A DNA stretch of 64,000 bases from Cunninghamia lanceolata (Eukaryota > Streptophyta > Pinopsida > Cupressales > Cupressaceae). The position numbers were made by a program, and so were the translations under genes. Under the pieces are notes generated by a model. The model worked only from the letters and a program-made list of their open reading frames with translations. It had not been told where the DNA came from and ran no database searches. Where the stretch lies: positions 2,852,001 to 2,916,000 of the forward strand of contig BSBN01000252.1 of assembly GCA_027924645.1 (NCBI GenBank), given 5' to 3'. Of the stretch, positions 47,449-59,139 are shown one piece after another (the first letter of the stretch is position 1; every line of letters starts with the position of its first letter).

Positions 47449-48330
47449 TTATAAGAAGAAGTTGATAAGATTCTTGTGCTCTTGTTCTGATAATGATGTT
47501 GCAAGGAATGTGGTCTTAAGATTTTGCTTTGTGCCAAGATTTATCTTTGTAGAATCTTCCACTCTGAGAGTTGATTTCTCTTGATACGTAGATGGTAGGG
47601 GAAGGTCAAATCCTCCATCCTCAAGTGCCACAATTGGGTTTTTACCTTCGTATACATCCTTTATTTTTACTATTTTCTGATCAGGAGGTGCCATAGTGTG
47701 GTTTTCACATAGAGATCTTTCTTTATTTTTATTTTTACGACTGGAGGATTTGAGATTCTCACCAACATAAGTAGTTTGATCTAGTTCCATTACAAAACTA
47801 GCTTTGTGATCACCAAGAGGGATACCATCCCAGAGTCCCATGAATTCAGCAATAGCTTCGTCATTCTGAAAAACATCTAGAACGGGGGACCCTTGTTGGT
47901 CCCAATCGATAAGTTTAGGGTAGACAAGTGTTACAATCTGGGTGCTGGTGGTGGATGTTAAGGATATGGATGATATCATGAATATGGAGGATTCAGTGAA
48001 TAGGTCAGTCATATGGAGGTAAGAGTCATCGATGATATCCTCTTTAGACATCGAATCTGCGAAAGAAGTTTGTGCTACCTCGTCGAGAATACCGTCAATG
48101 TCCAAGGCATGTGGTACCTTCCTACTGTTTCCTAACCCCTTCTTGTCTAGCTTCTTCACAATAATGGGTTCTATGTCACCTTGGTTATCCTTCCCAAGGC
48201 CACCTTTGCCTTTGTAGCCCATGTTTCTCACAATTCTTAGGCCATTGCCATATTGTTTGACTGGTATGGTGACTGGTTCTTTCTCTTTGTAGAGCCAAGA
48301 TGAGATATCTTCAATAGTTTCCTCTGCCAA
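47449..48330 (-). pseudogene. pol: G-patch domain region between protease and RT of the Tat element
   Basis: A 293-residue open frame. Residues ~28-66 form a G-patch: YGNGLRIVRNMGYKGKGGLG then KDNQGDIEPI, matching the family pattern of spaced glycines, a hydrophobic-Met-Gly-aromatic step and GLG. The family binds nucleic acid or activates helicases. The rest is polar with repeated Ser/Thr and an IIDDSYLHMTDLFTES acidic stretch. The arrangement protease, G-patch, RT recalls betaretroviruses, where a G-patch follows the protease. Upstream the same frame continues with stops to the protease. Its job in a plant element is unknown. Confidence 0.8.
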
Positions 48331-48539
48331 TAATTTGCCCTCTTGGAACTAGGTTAGAGACGCTAGCAGGGGGATAGCTACTTTCTTAGTCACTTTATCT
48401 ATGGGTGGTTGGCCATAGGATTTAGGGGATAAAGGCATCTGCCCTACACAACAAGATTTAGAGATATCATATTTACCAAAGCCTATATCACAGATGTGAG
48501 TTGTGATTTTGGGAATAGGATTAGGATTAGGTTCAATTT

Positions 48540-48995
48540 CATAGGCTTTTTTTTAGATTTTCAGAGTCGACATACAATGGGGATTCATAAGCTTTGTCGT
48601 TATTTGGCACTTGGTTGCTATTCTTATAACTACCTTGCAAGGTACGACAGAATTCAAAGGGATTAGGGTCTCCTGGGATAGTGATCTCTGTACCATTAAA
48701 TGGGAACTTGAGAGACTGATGGTACATGGAGGGAATAGATTTCATGGCATGGATCCATGGGCGTCCTAAGATAATGTTATAAGGTAGCTCAATGTCGAGG
48801 ACTTGGTACCTAGTTTCAAGCATGATGGGGCCCACTTGTATAGGCAAATGTATAACACCTTCTGAACAGCGCTCAACATCATCATACCCCTTGATTGTAA
48901 TGCATTGATCAATGTTGACATGATCCTCAAACTATCCCAATTGTTTAAGTAACTTGAGAGAACAGATATTGAGGCCAGCACCACTATCTATAAGT
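48540..48995 (-). pseudogene. pol: Tat aspartic protease
   Basis: Active site ILIDSGAGLNICSLKLLKQL near 48990-48935, a stop just after it, then VGPIMLETRYQVLDIELPYN and IILGRPWIHAMKSIPS, the second conserved block. It lies between the gag C-terminus and the G-patch region. Cuts the polyprotein. Confidence 0.92.
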
Positions 48996-49060
48996 ATGCA
49001 TTTGATCTTTCATTTATGGATGAAAACTTCAATGTGAAGGGCATCATTGTGACATGGATT

Positions 49061-52000
49061 CTAGGATGGGAGGTCCTTTTCAGAAAAGACCACATTGTAA
49101 GGTGAGGCGATGTTACCTATTATAGCTTGGAAATCTGTGACTACTATGTTATTAGGAACAAAAGACTCTTGTAGGGCTTTTTCTAGCACAGCTTTATGTG
49201 CAGGTGATGATCGGAGAAGGTCCAAAATAGAGATCTGTACATGGGTTTTCCCTAGATGTTCGACAAGATTGTAATTAGATTGGGTTAGGAGACGTGGTGT
49301 AGGCCCACGAAGGGTAACACGACCACGATGAGTTGTGATGGCACAGTCCATAGATTTACCTTTGATAGTGAGGGTAGACACACGACTTTCTTCAAAGCGA
49401 CTGACAATAGAGTCATAGGAAGTTGAGGCTTTGTCAATGCCTTTACCTTTGTCAGGATTTTGACCTTGACCATGGTTAGGGAATGGCTCCTTGTACATGT
49501 TGAGGTCTTTGTTGGTGTTTTGATTAGGAGGTGCATCAAAAGTGACTTCCCCTCTGTCGATAAGGTTTTGGTTCATGTGCTTGAGTTTCATGCATGATAT
49601 GGTTCTATGTCATTTGGTCCTATGGTATTCACAATATTCATTGTCTTTATACCATGAGGGTTTGAAAGAAAGTTTGCCATATGGGGGAGCGTCTAGTAGC
49701 ATGACGATTCCATTTTGCACAAGTTTCTTTAGAACCGACTCTATAGGCTCTCCCAGGGGAGTGAACTTACACCTTGGAGGGTAATTTTGGGGAGGCCACT
49801 CTTGTTGATGTTGTTGGTTTTGGTTTTGTTGTCGTTGTTGTTGTTGTTGTTGAGGCAAAGGTTGGTTTTGTTTGGATGAAAGATTAAGGGGTGTTTGTAG
49901 TGTTTGGAATCCACCACACCATCATTGACCATGTTTTTTGTTTTTGTTCTAGTATTTACGCTTATCATTTGATTGTTGTTGGGGAGGATTGTCTTTATTT
50001 TCTTTGAAGATTTTGACCACGCCTTTAACGATGAGGGCTTTTTCGATGTTGATGCCTTTATAGGTAATTTTGTCAAAGGTTGTAGCACCTAGTATTTGCA
50101 AATGAAAACCCAATTCTTGGTTAAGGTTATGCACAAATATGTTAACAAGTTGCTTTTCAAGTATTTTGAATGGGAATTTGCTAGCCATGTGTCCATCTTT
50201 GAAGGAAGGAGATAAGAGTTTCCCCATTTTTTTGTTTATTATTACATAAGTTGGTCATAGAGACCTCATGTTCTGTGTTGTATGAGAAATGGGCGGTAAT
50301 TTTTTCTGTAAGCTCGTTAAAAGATTTGATACGCGTAGGTAAATCCGAGAACCATTCTATAGCTTGACCTCCAAGGCTGGGAGGGAAGAGGCACATGAGA
50401 TATGTGTCATTATGTGCAACCTCTAAACAAGTGAGATAGAATTCTCTAAGGTGGTCTTTTGGGTCTCCTCTTCCCTTGTATTTATCAAATTTGGGTATAA
50501 TGAAGTTGGGAGGAAAACGGATCATTTACAATTACCAATCAAACAGATAAGGACAAACCTCCTCCAAGGAGAAGGTTTTCTTAGTGTGACCAAATGTTAA
50601 ATCGGCTACTTGTTGTTGTACCTCGGCATGTTTAAGCTCCATAGTTGTTGGGGGTGTTGGAAGAGTCTCTTGTTGTATTAAGGCTTGTTGTTGTTGCCCA
50701 TAGGGAAGATTGTAGTTGAAGCCATAGGAATTGATGTTATATGGGTCATATGATTGATTCGGGTCATATGATATATTTGGATTACATTCGGTTTGGTTGT
50801 TTTGATTTTGCATATGTGGAGGTGGTGCTAGATAAGAATGTTGGCTTTGTGATTGTTGTGATGGGATGATGAAAGAGTTTTGTTGTTGGTAATGTTGAGG
50901 AGGGGTGATGAATGGATTTTGTGGAGGAAAGTTGAATGTTGTTGGATTTGATTGTGCTGGTGGAATATAGCCATAGGAAGTTTGGTTTTGAGAATGTTGA
51001 GGGTTATTGAGATAGGTGTTGGTGAGATTGAGTGTGGATGATCTTTACGGTGGAGAGACATAGGTAGATGGATTTTGACATGGTTGGGGTTGATTGAGAT
51101 AGGTATGGGTAAAATTGAGTGTGGATGATCGTTGTGGTGGAGGGATATAGTTTGTGTTGATGCTTTGGGAGTGTTGTGGGGGAGTGATGATGTTTGTGTT
51201 AATGTTTTGGGAATGTTGTGGGGGAGTGATGATGTTTGTGTTGATGTTTTGGGAATGTTGTGGTTGCATGACATTGCTTGGATTAGTGATACGGAGGGTT
51301 GATGACATTGGGGGTGGTGTCAGTTGTGACCCTTGTTGCATGGCTCCATAAGTGTTTCCCATATTGTAATTTGGTGGAAAATCGTCTCGTGATGGAGTGA
51401 CCAATGTTCCACTTGCGATTGATATGGGCATTTTTGATATGCTAGGAGGTTGTTGTGTGTTTGATTTAGCTAGAGCGGCTTGTCTTTCTAGTTTTTCTTG
51501 ACGATGAAGAGTCTCTTGTTGCATTTTATAAATCTCCATAAGAGTCAAGAGTGGTGATATTGGTCTTTCTGTTGTTGGATTTTGGTTTTGATAGAGGGGA
51601 TATTCATATTGAGCGTCAAAAGGATTAGTCGTTCTCCCTTATGAGACTTGTTCAGGTATGGGAGTGGATACGGTTGACATAGTTTGGATAGCAGTCATAG
51701 CGTCATGGGATTTGTTTTGCTCTTTAAGATTAGATAGATCAAAGTCTTGGGGTAGTTTAGCTCCTTGTTCCGCAAGTAAACAAAAGAAATGATCTTGATT
51801 CTCACTAAGGAGTTTGTCAAATGTGGCTATGGCTCTAGGATCTTGCATGATTTCATCAAGGTATTGTGTATCTTCTTGAGAGGATTGACCTTCTTGAAAG
51901 ATTCTCTCTTCTTGAGATGGGACTTGACCTATGGTGTAACCGAGTGTAGCAAAATCATGAGGCATGCCGATAGTGAATTGAGTTACATCTACCAAAGGGA

Positions 52001-52198
52001 CATTACCTTCTTGGGGATTGGTTGGTTTGTCATGTTGCGGCCTGTTTTGAAAGTTGGTTGGTCTGTCAATTGGTGTATGGGGAGTACCTTTTTGAGACAT
52101 GGTGGAATACTTGGTTGAGGAGTATGAGGAGGTGATTTGTGTTTCTTTGGGGCAGTTTGCTTAGCCTTCATAGATTGTTGGAGTCTAGTGGTTACCAT
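49061..52198 (-). pseudogene. gag: Tat gag, broken
   Basis: An ATG at 52198 (minus) starts MVTTRLQQSMKAKQTAPKK. The N-terminal ~550 residues are Gln/Asn/Pro-rich and contain a 42 bp repeat. The gag core is at 50525-50181: FDKYKGRGDPKDHLREF and LFPPSLGGQAIEWFSDLPTR, FLQRWTHG. The end carries a knuckle-like YCEYHRTK...C with LKHMNQNLIDRGEV (49640-49550), then a PR-proximal segment (SPAHKAVLEKALQESFV). At least four frameshifts separate the open pieces. Without the N-terminal extension this is the usual Tat gag. Confidence 0.87.
51151..51276 (-). repeat. Three 42 bp tandem repeats in gag
   Basis: Copies start near 51151, 51193 and 51235 on the plus strand. They are in frame (14 residues) and encode PQHSQNINTNIITP-like units in the disordered N-terminal part of gag. 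Confidence 0.9.
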
Positions 52199-54244
52199 GG
52201 GATGTACTAAGACAAGACAGTTTGATTTGATTTTAGACTCAGAGGTAGATGTTTGACCCAAAAAGTGTGATTTTTGCTGAAATTTGGGAAAGACAATTTG
52301 ATAAATAGTTTAATGGACTAAAGGCGCTGGACCATGTTGCAAAGGTGCGGGACTGTTATACCAAAGGTGAGTTACTATGTTTCAGAAGCGCTGGACTATG
52401 CTGCCAGAGGTGAGTTACTGTGTTTCAGAAGCTCTGGACTGTTATACCAAAGGCAATCTACTGTGTTTCAAAGGCACTGAAATGGTGTCAGTGATGTTTA
52501 TAAGGCAAATTTTGATAGATTTGGATTGGATTTTGATTGGTTTTGCTTTGACAAGAGAAAACACAGCAAACAAAGTGGAAAAAAGAACTAACACAACAGA
52601 TAGTGTATGTTCTAGGCTCACGAAAATGCCCAATGTTTCCACGAGTATTTAAACAATTGCAAATAATTCAAGCACTTTCTATCCCTAGAGACATGGTTTC
52701 ATTGTGGTAGATCAGCGCACAACTTAGTTATCTGTCGACCAAATGTCATTCCATATAGGTGTCATACATTTGTATCTTTGCGAGAGACGATAGGTAGGGA
52801 TATCTCACCCTCCCCTCGGAAAGCTACAAGTAGGTCACAAGAGCTTATGCTAGCTGAGGGAATACTATCTCTTCTCAAGGGAGTCAATGGTGAGTAATAT
52901 TGGGGGTTTATACCGATTTCCCTTGCACTGATGATTATCGCAACGTTTGGAGGTGGAACGGGTAGTTACTATCTAGATGGTTCTTAGTAGCTTTGAGGGA
53001 CCAATGCCTTGCAAGCATGCAGAAAGCTACTAAAAGCTTTGACCAATCCTACTAAGAGTATCAAACACTTCATACAATGTGAAAATTGTTTTCACAAAGT
53101 GCTAGTACACTTCTTTTTGATTTGGCACCGTAAGGCAAGGATGACACTGGTTAGGACTTGGCTTTCACCTTATCCCTCTTATATAGCGGTTCAAAGGAAA
53201 ACTATGCTTAGGGTCGTCCCTTTTGGATGAAGCGCAATCCAAAAGCAGGCCCATCTAAAGGAATAACTAAAAAGTAAGATCAAGCACACCAAACAAAGGT
53301 TCAATTGTCCCATTATAAGAAAAATAAGGTGCAACTAGATTAGGCACACGCGCGATTGTAGTTGTCAATTATTCCTTAGGAAATTGAACTGTTTTGCATT
53401 CATGTCAATTGCCCCTTAAAAAATTGAAGCGTTTTTGTATTCATGTCCATTGTCCCTTAAGAAAGCAATATGTTCCTAAGACTTAGATTGCAAAAAGATG
53501 ATTGTTCAATTGTCCCTTAAGAAAGCAATATGTTTCTAAGACTTAGTGTAATGGATTTTGCAATTCTTCAAAGCTCGTCCTGCATGAACACGTTAGAAAA
53601 ACCCATTTTCTCTATTTGAGTAATAAGAAGTTGCAAAAAGATGATTAGTTCCATAGAAACTCAATAGTTAGCAAAATAAATCAAATTGACTAAAAGCACT
53701 TTACTATGTTACCAAAAGTGTTGCACTGTGTTACCAAAAGTGCTGCACTATTTTTGCCAAAGGTACGTTGTTTCTATCTAAAGGCACCTTACTATTATAC
53801 CAGAGGCGAGTTACTATGTTGCAAAAGCGCGGTACTGTGACGCAAAGGCGCGATACTGCTCCAGAACTGAAAAACTCAGTATTTCATCAAAAAGCTAGAT
53901 TTGAAAGATGATGTCATGATTATAGGATGATCTAGAATGTTTGATAAGGCTGAGATCTGTAACCAATGATCAAAAAATATGATAAGTTAGAACCCTACAA
54001 ATCAGAAAACTAATCAAAAAATCCTAGGAAACCAAAGGCAATGTATTGTTGTTGCAAAAGCACGGGACTGCAAACTAGAGGCATTTTACTGCACATCAAA
54101 GGCACGTTACTGTCGCCTGAAGGCGCTTTTCTTACCTACCAGAGGTGCTTTACTATGATGCAGAGGCACTTTTCTATGTTTGATTTCGTTGTTTCGTACT
54201 GTACTTCAAAAAAATAAATTTTCTAAAAGAAAACAGTGATTAGC
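52199..54244 (-). other. Tat leader region
   Basis: 2 kb between the primer site and gag, with no conserved coding motif. It holds two clusters of CCAAAGGCGC-like repeats (52316-52500 and 53690-54190) and, at 53370-53550, repeats of CAATTGTCCCTTAAGAAA. Confidence 0.75.
53690..54190. repeat. AAAGGCGC-type repeats in the leader
   Basis: Around fifteen degenerate copies, such as CCAAAAGTGCTGCACT and CAAAGGCGCGATACTG, at irregular 20-30 bp spacing. A smaller cluster is at 52316-52500. They are the reverse complement of the 29095-29500 repeats at the other end of the same element. Confidence 0.65.
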
Positions 54245-54264
54245 GGGTCCCATCGGGCATGCCA
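54245..54264 (-). other. Tat primer-binding site candidate
   Basis: Minus strand TGGCATGCCCGATGGGACCC, three bases inside the LTR edge. It begins with the TGG that pairs with tRNA CCA ends. I could not match it to a specific plant tRNA; it is clearly not the initiator Met type used by the other elements here. Confidence 0.6.
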
Positions 54265-54267
54265 GAA

Positions 54268-55497
54268 TGTGTATAGGAATAAAATTGAGATCGAATGATA
54301 ATCAAAACAATGAAATAATCAACAACTCAATCCTATAACATTAAGATAACGATCTAAGAAAATAACCAAATAATCAATGAATAACAAAAACAATGCAAAC
54401 TTTCACCTAGATTGTATTGTTATCTTGGTCGAATGTGGATTGCTCTATAAATTGTGAAACCATGTTTGCAACAAGCAGATGTAAATTGTGTTTGTGCTCA
54501 AAGTGCTCAATGTGCTTTAAGAATGCCTGAGAATAAATGATCGAAGAGGATTTGTTATGGAGATGAGGGGGGTTTATATAAGTTTCAATGAAGATCGATC
54601 AATGGTCCAGATAATTCAATAGAATCAATGGATGAGATAAATCCGGGATTCATGATGAATGTGCACACGACATGTGTCACACAAAAAGATATTTTTGTTT
54701 GAGTTAACTAATTGATTTGGCTAAAAGACATGGAATAGACATGAGATATGATTTCATAAAAATAGAAATGTTTTTTTCTAATTTATGAGTTTGTGATAAA
54801 AATAATAATGATTAAGTCAATTAACTCAACTTATAATTTGCTTTTTGCATGATTTGAGATAAAATTAAATAATAAATTATTTAATTTTGTGTGCATGATG
54901 AACAAGATTTATTTTTAGAAGAATTGGAAATAAAAAAGCAAATTAAATAAATAAATTTATTTAATTGTTTGTGCATGATGGAAAACATAGAATAGATTTG
55001 AAGATTTAAATAAATTAAACAAATAAATTGATTTAATTTATTTTACATGATGAAGGATAAATAAAATAATTGATTTTATTTTATTTTTAGAAGAGATTCA
55101 ATTTAAATAAATTTGAATGATTTATTTAAATTTGGAAGAATGATTGATTTAATTAAATAATTTAGAAATTTTTTAATTATAGCTAAGAGGATTTAAATGA
55201 TAAATTAATTAAATAATTAATTTATTCAATTGATGTAGATTTGAATTTTGAAAGAGGATAATGATTTAATTAAATAATTGAAAATTATTTAATTTTGGAA
55301 GAATAAAGTTGATTTTGATGAAATTAATTAAATAAAGAGGAATTTATTCAATTAATGTCGAATTTAGGAGATTTGGAAGAATTTGATGATTTTGATGAAA
55401 TTAATTAAATAATTTGATTATTTAATTAACGTTGAAATGCAGGTGATTTGATGAAATGTAAATGATGCGATGACATGGTCACTTTTGGGTGTCTACA
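54268..55497 (-). mobile_element. Tat element 5' LTR
   Basis: Partner of 27279-28527 with TG...CA ends. TATA box on the minus strand at 54573-54580. It is followed by the target duplication GTATT and then by the rest of the chromovirus LTR. Confidence 0.93.
54573..54580 (-). promoter_or_regulatory. TATA box of Tat element, 5' LTR
   Basis: Minus-strand TATATAAA followed by CCCC. This is the copy that would drive the element's transcript. Confidence 0.7.
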
Positions 55498-55502
55498 GTA
55501 TT

Positions 55503-56004
55503 TTTTTAAGAATTTAATTAATTTAAATACTATTTAATTATATCGATAAAACAAAGCCATGTTTATCTAATTTTGACGAAACAAGCATCGAAGTTGAGGA
55601 TAGAGGCATGCAAAAAGAACGACAAAAACAAATGAATGATGGTAGACAACAATCACTTATGTATGCACCAGGAAGAATGTTAGACAACTAGTCAAGCAGA
55701 GAAAGAATGCAATTCTATGTGAGTGTGTGATAGGGCACCAAATAGAACCCTTCTGATTGTTGTCAAGCGGCTAGGTCCCCTCTACCTGACACATGTTCTT
55801 GCCTTCAACAAAACCTACAATCAATCCCACTCATTTCCCATTGTCAATAGGTTAGTTCCGAAAAATATAGCTAAAGCAACTGAATCATAATCTCACTATG
55901 GTATCATCATCAAATTGATTTAAAATCAAATGTCATCAATAGAGTTCAATAGTTTCTATGCATTAATGGAAATGAAATCAATCACAAAAGTCTGATAAAT
56001 GACA
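55503..56004 (-). mobile_element. Chromovirus 5' LTR, second part
   Basis: Continues the match to the 3' LTR from position 11353 to 11854, after the Tat insertion and its duplication (55498-55502). Ends ATGACA at 56004. Confidence 0.92.
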
Positions 56005-58260
56005 TCATCCAATGTCTCCATTTAGGTATAAATCTCTATAGACTTATTCATATGTTCTTTCAATGACAAAATTGTGCCTTTCTTATTGACCAAAAGAATT
56101 TTGAACATCTCAATCTCTTGCTATTGTTGGGTAATAATAAATTCTACCCTTGAAATCTACATTGCTTAGGCTGTCTTAATGGAGACTCTTCAGGTGGAGG
56201 TATTGGTTGCCTTAGAGGAGGAGGAATTTCTATTTTTGGCTCCAAAGTTAACACTTTTTTCTTTAATAAGGCTCTCTAGAGCTGGAACACTCTCTTATAT
56301 AATTTCTTCCTGTACCGCTTCTAGAGTTTCAAAAGTAGTTGCAACTTGTTCAATTTCTAGAGTCGGTGTTGTATCCTTAGCTTGCAAGGAAACTTCATAT
56401 TGTTTTATCTCCAAAGATGAAATTATATCCTTAATTTACAATGTGGTTGCACTTTTCTCATTCTTGAGAGAAGACATTGAGTCTTGAAAATATAAAGTTG
56501 CTAGAGAATCCAATAAATTTTCAATTTGTTCTCTTCTTGGAGTAAGTTCAACATATGAACTTCCCAAAGTGGTTTATAGCTATAAGTGTTGTGAAAACAT
56601 AGAAATGTTACCCAATTTTACTTCCTCCTGTGATGTCAAAATATCTAAAGATGGTTTCTCCAAACGTGCACTAGCCTCCACTTAGGGGCTATCCTAAGTT
56701 GGAATTATTGTAGCATAGGATTCATCTTAAGATGGGGCAATGGTGCCTTAAGGATCTATTGATGAAAATTTGTTGCTTCAAGAAATTATTCTAAAAGAGG
56801 AGTAGTTGGCACTTGAGGGCTTCGCATTTGAATATCAAAATCTTGAGGTGAAGAGGGAGCCTACAAAATGGGACTCTCTAGAGGAGTAGTCACTAGCTAT
56901 GATTATTCTGGAGGCAGTAGGGGTTCTTCCCTTGTTTCTTTCTCAATTTCCATTTGCACAAGTTCTTCAATAAAAGTTTTGGATTGGGCAATTTTTTGAA
57001 TGATCTCAACTATCACACTTTCTTCATCACAAATAATTGAAACAAAAATGGCAAAAGGAATTTGAGATAATTGAGCTAGACGATGTTTAATCCTCTAGAA
57101 TAGGGGAGGCCTCTCAAGTGCTATTTTTGTTCATTCCTTTTTTCTCTATTGTTGAGTCTCATTCTTAAAAATTTATAAGATAACCTCAACACCTTCAACT
57201 GATAGACCTTGAGATACAACAACTAGCTCTAGCAATTAGTCTTTAGGGGTTTCATTGGCTAGCCAGGTGGTAAGTTAGTAAGAGCTAACTAAACTGTTTC
57301 CTTTGGATCTTTTCCCATGGAAATAGTAGTTTGCATTTCCAAAGTTTATGGATTTGGAGAGAGAGTTCACACTATTTCTTGAGTGGCACGAGAAATTTTT
57401 TACTTAGTCATAGAAAGTGTGATCTTAATAGAAGGGTTGGTCTTCTTAGTAGTAGGAGTAGTCTTTTTAGCAGTAGGGGTAGTCTTTTTGGAAGAAGGGG
57501 TAATATTTTTGGCAGAAGAAGGGGTTGCCTATTGGTTAGTGTCAACAAGGATTTCTAGAAATTCTTCCCCTTTACTATACCTCAAAGCATCCTTTGCTAA
57601 AAATATAATCCATTTCTGGTTTGTTAAATGATGTCAAAGAATGTGATGCCTATAGATCAACATAATCAACCCATGGTGCTTCAATGGTCCACTACCTCGC
57701 TTATTCTTCTTTATCATAGTCTTTAAGGAAGTAAAGAAATATAGAGGAAGATTAATCTAGAGTTCTAGGTTTTCTATGCCATGATACAAATGGGTCATCA
57801 TGCGAAAGGTTGGGCTAATGACCGTGCTATATTAGCCTCTGCATATAAAGAACTTTATAATCTAGAGTACCACAAACCTCTAAGGTTTAGGGATAGTATC
57901 TCTATTGATCCCCTTATTCTCCTACCTTCTACCTACTATCAACTAGGGGTATGGCTCTCCTTTACATTTTTTTTCAAAAAACTCATGATAGGAACAAGAT
58001 TTTGACTTAAAGATATTTACACCTTCATTGGGAATTTTAGTGATTGTAGAGAGAATTTTTAAACTTACCTTAATCTTCCTACCAAGAACCCTAAAATTAT
58101 TCCCCTCAAATATTTGAACAAATTCTTCGATGATCTTCACATTATATCCTTTGAATTTTCACAAACAATTAAGCCATCATCCTGCCTAGAAGATTTCTAC
58201 CACCTCTTCATTCTCTAGCAATTGTTCTGTAGATTCTAGTTTGGCTTTCCTTTTAACTCA
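56005..58260 (-). pseudogene. Post-pol ORF of an Athila-like element, main part
   Basis: One minus frame with scattered stops and little frameshift runs from about 58260 to the chromovirus edge. Near its start: FEGNNFRVLGRKIKVSLKIL and HEFFEKKCKGEPYP; then a hydrophobic stretch (LYFFTSLKTMIKK); at 57540-57400 a run of KKTTPTAKKTTPTTKKT repeats; then Glu/Lys/Ile-rich coil continuing at 8290-7982. Together about 850 residues. It is downstream of a Gypsy integrase (59960-61005) in the same direction, where Athila elements hold an env-like ORF. No clear signal peptide or membrane anchor is visible in this decayed copy, so 'env-like' is by position only. Most stops are TAG or TAA at expected Gln. 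Confidence 0.55.
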
Positions 58261-59139
58261 CATTGTTTCTCTTTTCAGCAACCTCCTTTTCCAAACTTTG
58301 GGTTCAAAATTGAGACACGGTTTCTACAATGGAATGCAAACTTGGCTCACTAGATTTTAAGTATCTTATACATGATTTCAGATAGGTTTAACACACTCTA
58401 AGGAAAGTTTTTCATGTGGAATGGCATAGTAAATTCTAGAGAAAAGAAAGGTTGAAGATGAGAGGATGGGTGGCTATGGGAGGTTTTAATTTGTCATAAT
58501 AAATGCATTGTACCTTCTAATCATTACTAACTTGCCCTTTCCTGAATCTTGTGAATTTCAAAAATGATTATAGGATATGGTGGTGTAGTGGAATAACATT
58601 TTCCAACTACAAGTAGTTTATATTCATGTCAATTAAATGTTTTTAAGAGAAATTATGATTACATGGGATAAAATAAGATGCAAACCTATCCATTTATTAC
58701 TGACATCACCAAGAATTGATGTTGTTGATGTGTGGTGGCATTTGACATGGCCAATTGTGACGAAATCCATATTGTGAGGTGTTCCACGACTATCATTCAT
58801 TATGGTGAGATGTAATGCATAGATTTAATGCGATGTGATGTGACATGGATTTCGTTTATTGACTTGATGTGATGGCACTCTTCATTTATTATGGTGACAA
58901 AAATTTTATGATTGCAATGTGGACCTAGGAGGTGCTACCAAAATTATTATAGATTGTCTAATGAATGTTAGAAGTGAAGTTCTTGGCAGATCAATAGTGA
59001 GGGTTCCAAAGTCATCTTAAGAGTGGTGTTGATGTGTTTGACTTACTACTTATTGCTTTTGGATTCTCTAGAAAGGTGCAACAAACAAATCATGAAGCAT
59101 CATTGAGGAGCTACTACAAGGGAAAAAGATGGATGACTC
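58261..59139. other. No gene recognised
   Basis: AT-rich DNA between the post-pol ORF and a tandem-repeat tract, with no motif or long open frame. Presumably non-coding spacer of the Athila-like element. Confidence 0.5.

Larger units (their letters stand above)
27279..55497 (-). mobile_element. Tat-type Ty3/Gypsy retrotransposon, 28.2 kb with nested insertions
   Basis: LTRs 27279-28527 (1,249 bp) and 54268-55497 (1,230 bp), both TGTGTATAGG...GGTGTCTACA, flanked by the duplication GCATT/GTATT. Polypurine tract at 28528, primer site at 54264 (minus). Without the Copia (37542-44688) and the solo LTR (32667-34961) it is about 18.8 kb, a size seen in the Tat lineage. The second, archaeal-type RNase H after RT/RNase H is the hallmark of that lineage. 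Extra features are a G-patch domain and an opposite-strand plant mobile domain ORF. Confidence 0.92.
8291..56004 (-). mobile_element. Ty3/Gypsy chromovirus, interrupted by two other elements
   Basis: The LTR pair is 8291-11854 and 24223-27278 continued at 55503-56004, 3,564 and about 3,558 bp. The primer site is at 24209-24220 and the polypurine tract at 11855-11863, so the element reads on the minus strand. Coding order is gag, protease, RT, RNase H, integrase, chromodomain. Removing the gag-only element (15526-23055) and the Tat element (27279-55502) leaves about 12 kb. Flanks are AGATC (8286-8290) and TCATC (56005-56009), which match at only 3 of 5 bases, so the target duplication has decayed. 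The chromodomain assigns it to the chromovirus clade. LTRs of 3.5 kb are long for that clade. Confidence 0.9.

Noticed and set aside
49542..49784. Plus-strand ORF opposite the Tat gag.
   Set aside because: It is a shadow of the gag C-terminal frame, which carries the recognisable knuckle-like motif.
57331..57631. Plus-strand ORFs with Val/Leu/Gly repeats.
   Set aside because: They are the antisense of the Lys/Thr/Pro repeat run in the minus-strand post-pol ORF, which is in frame with sequence on both sides.
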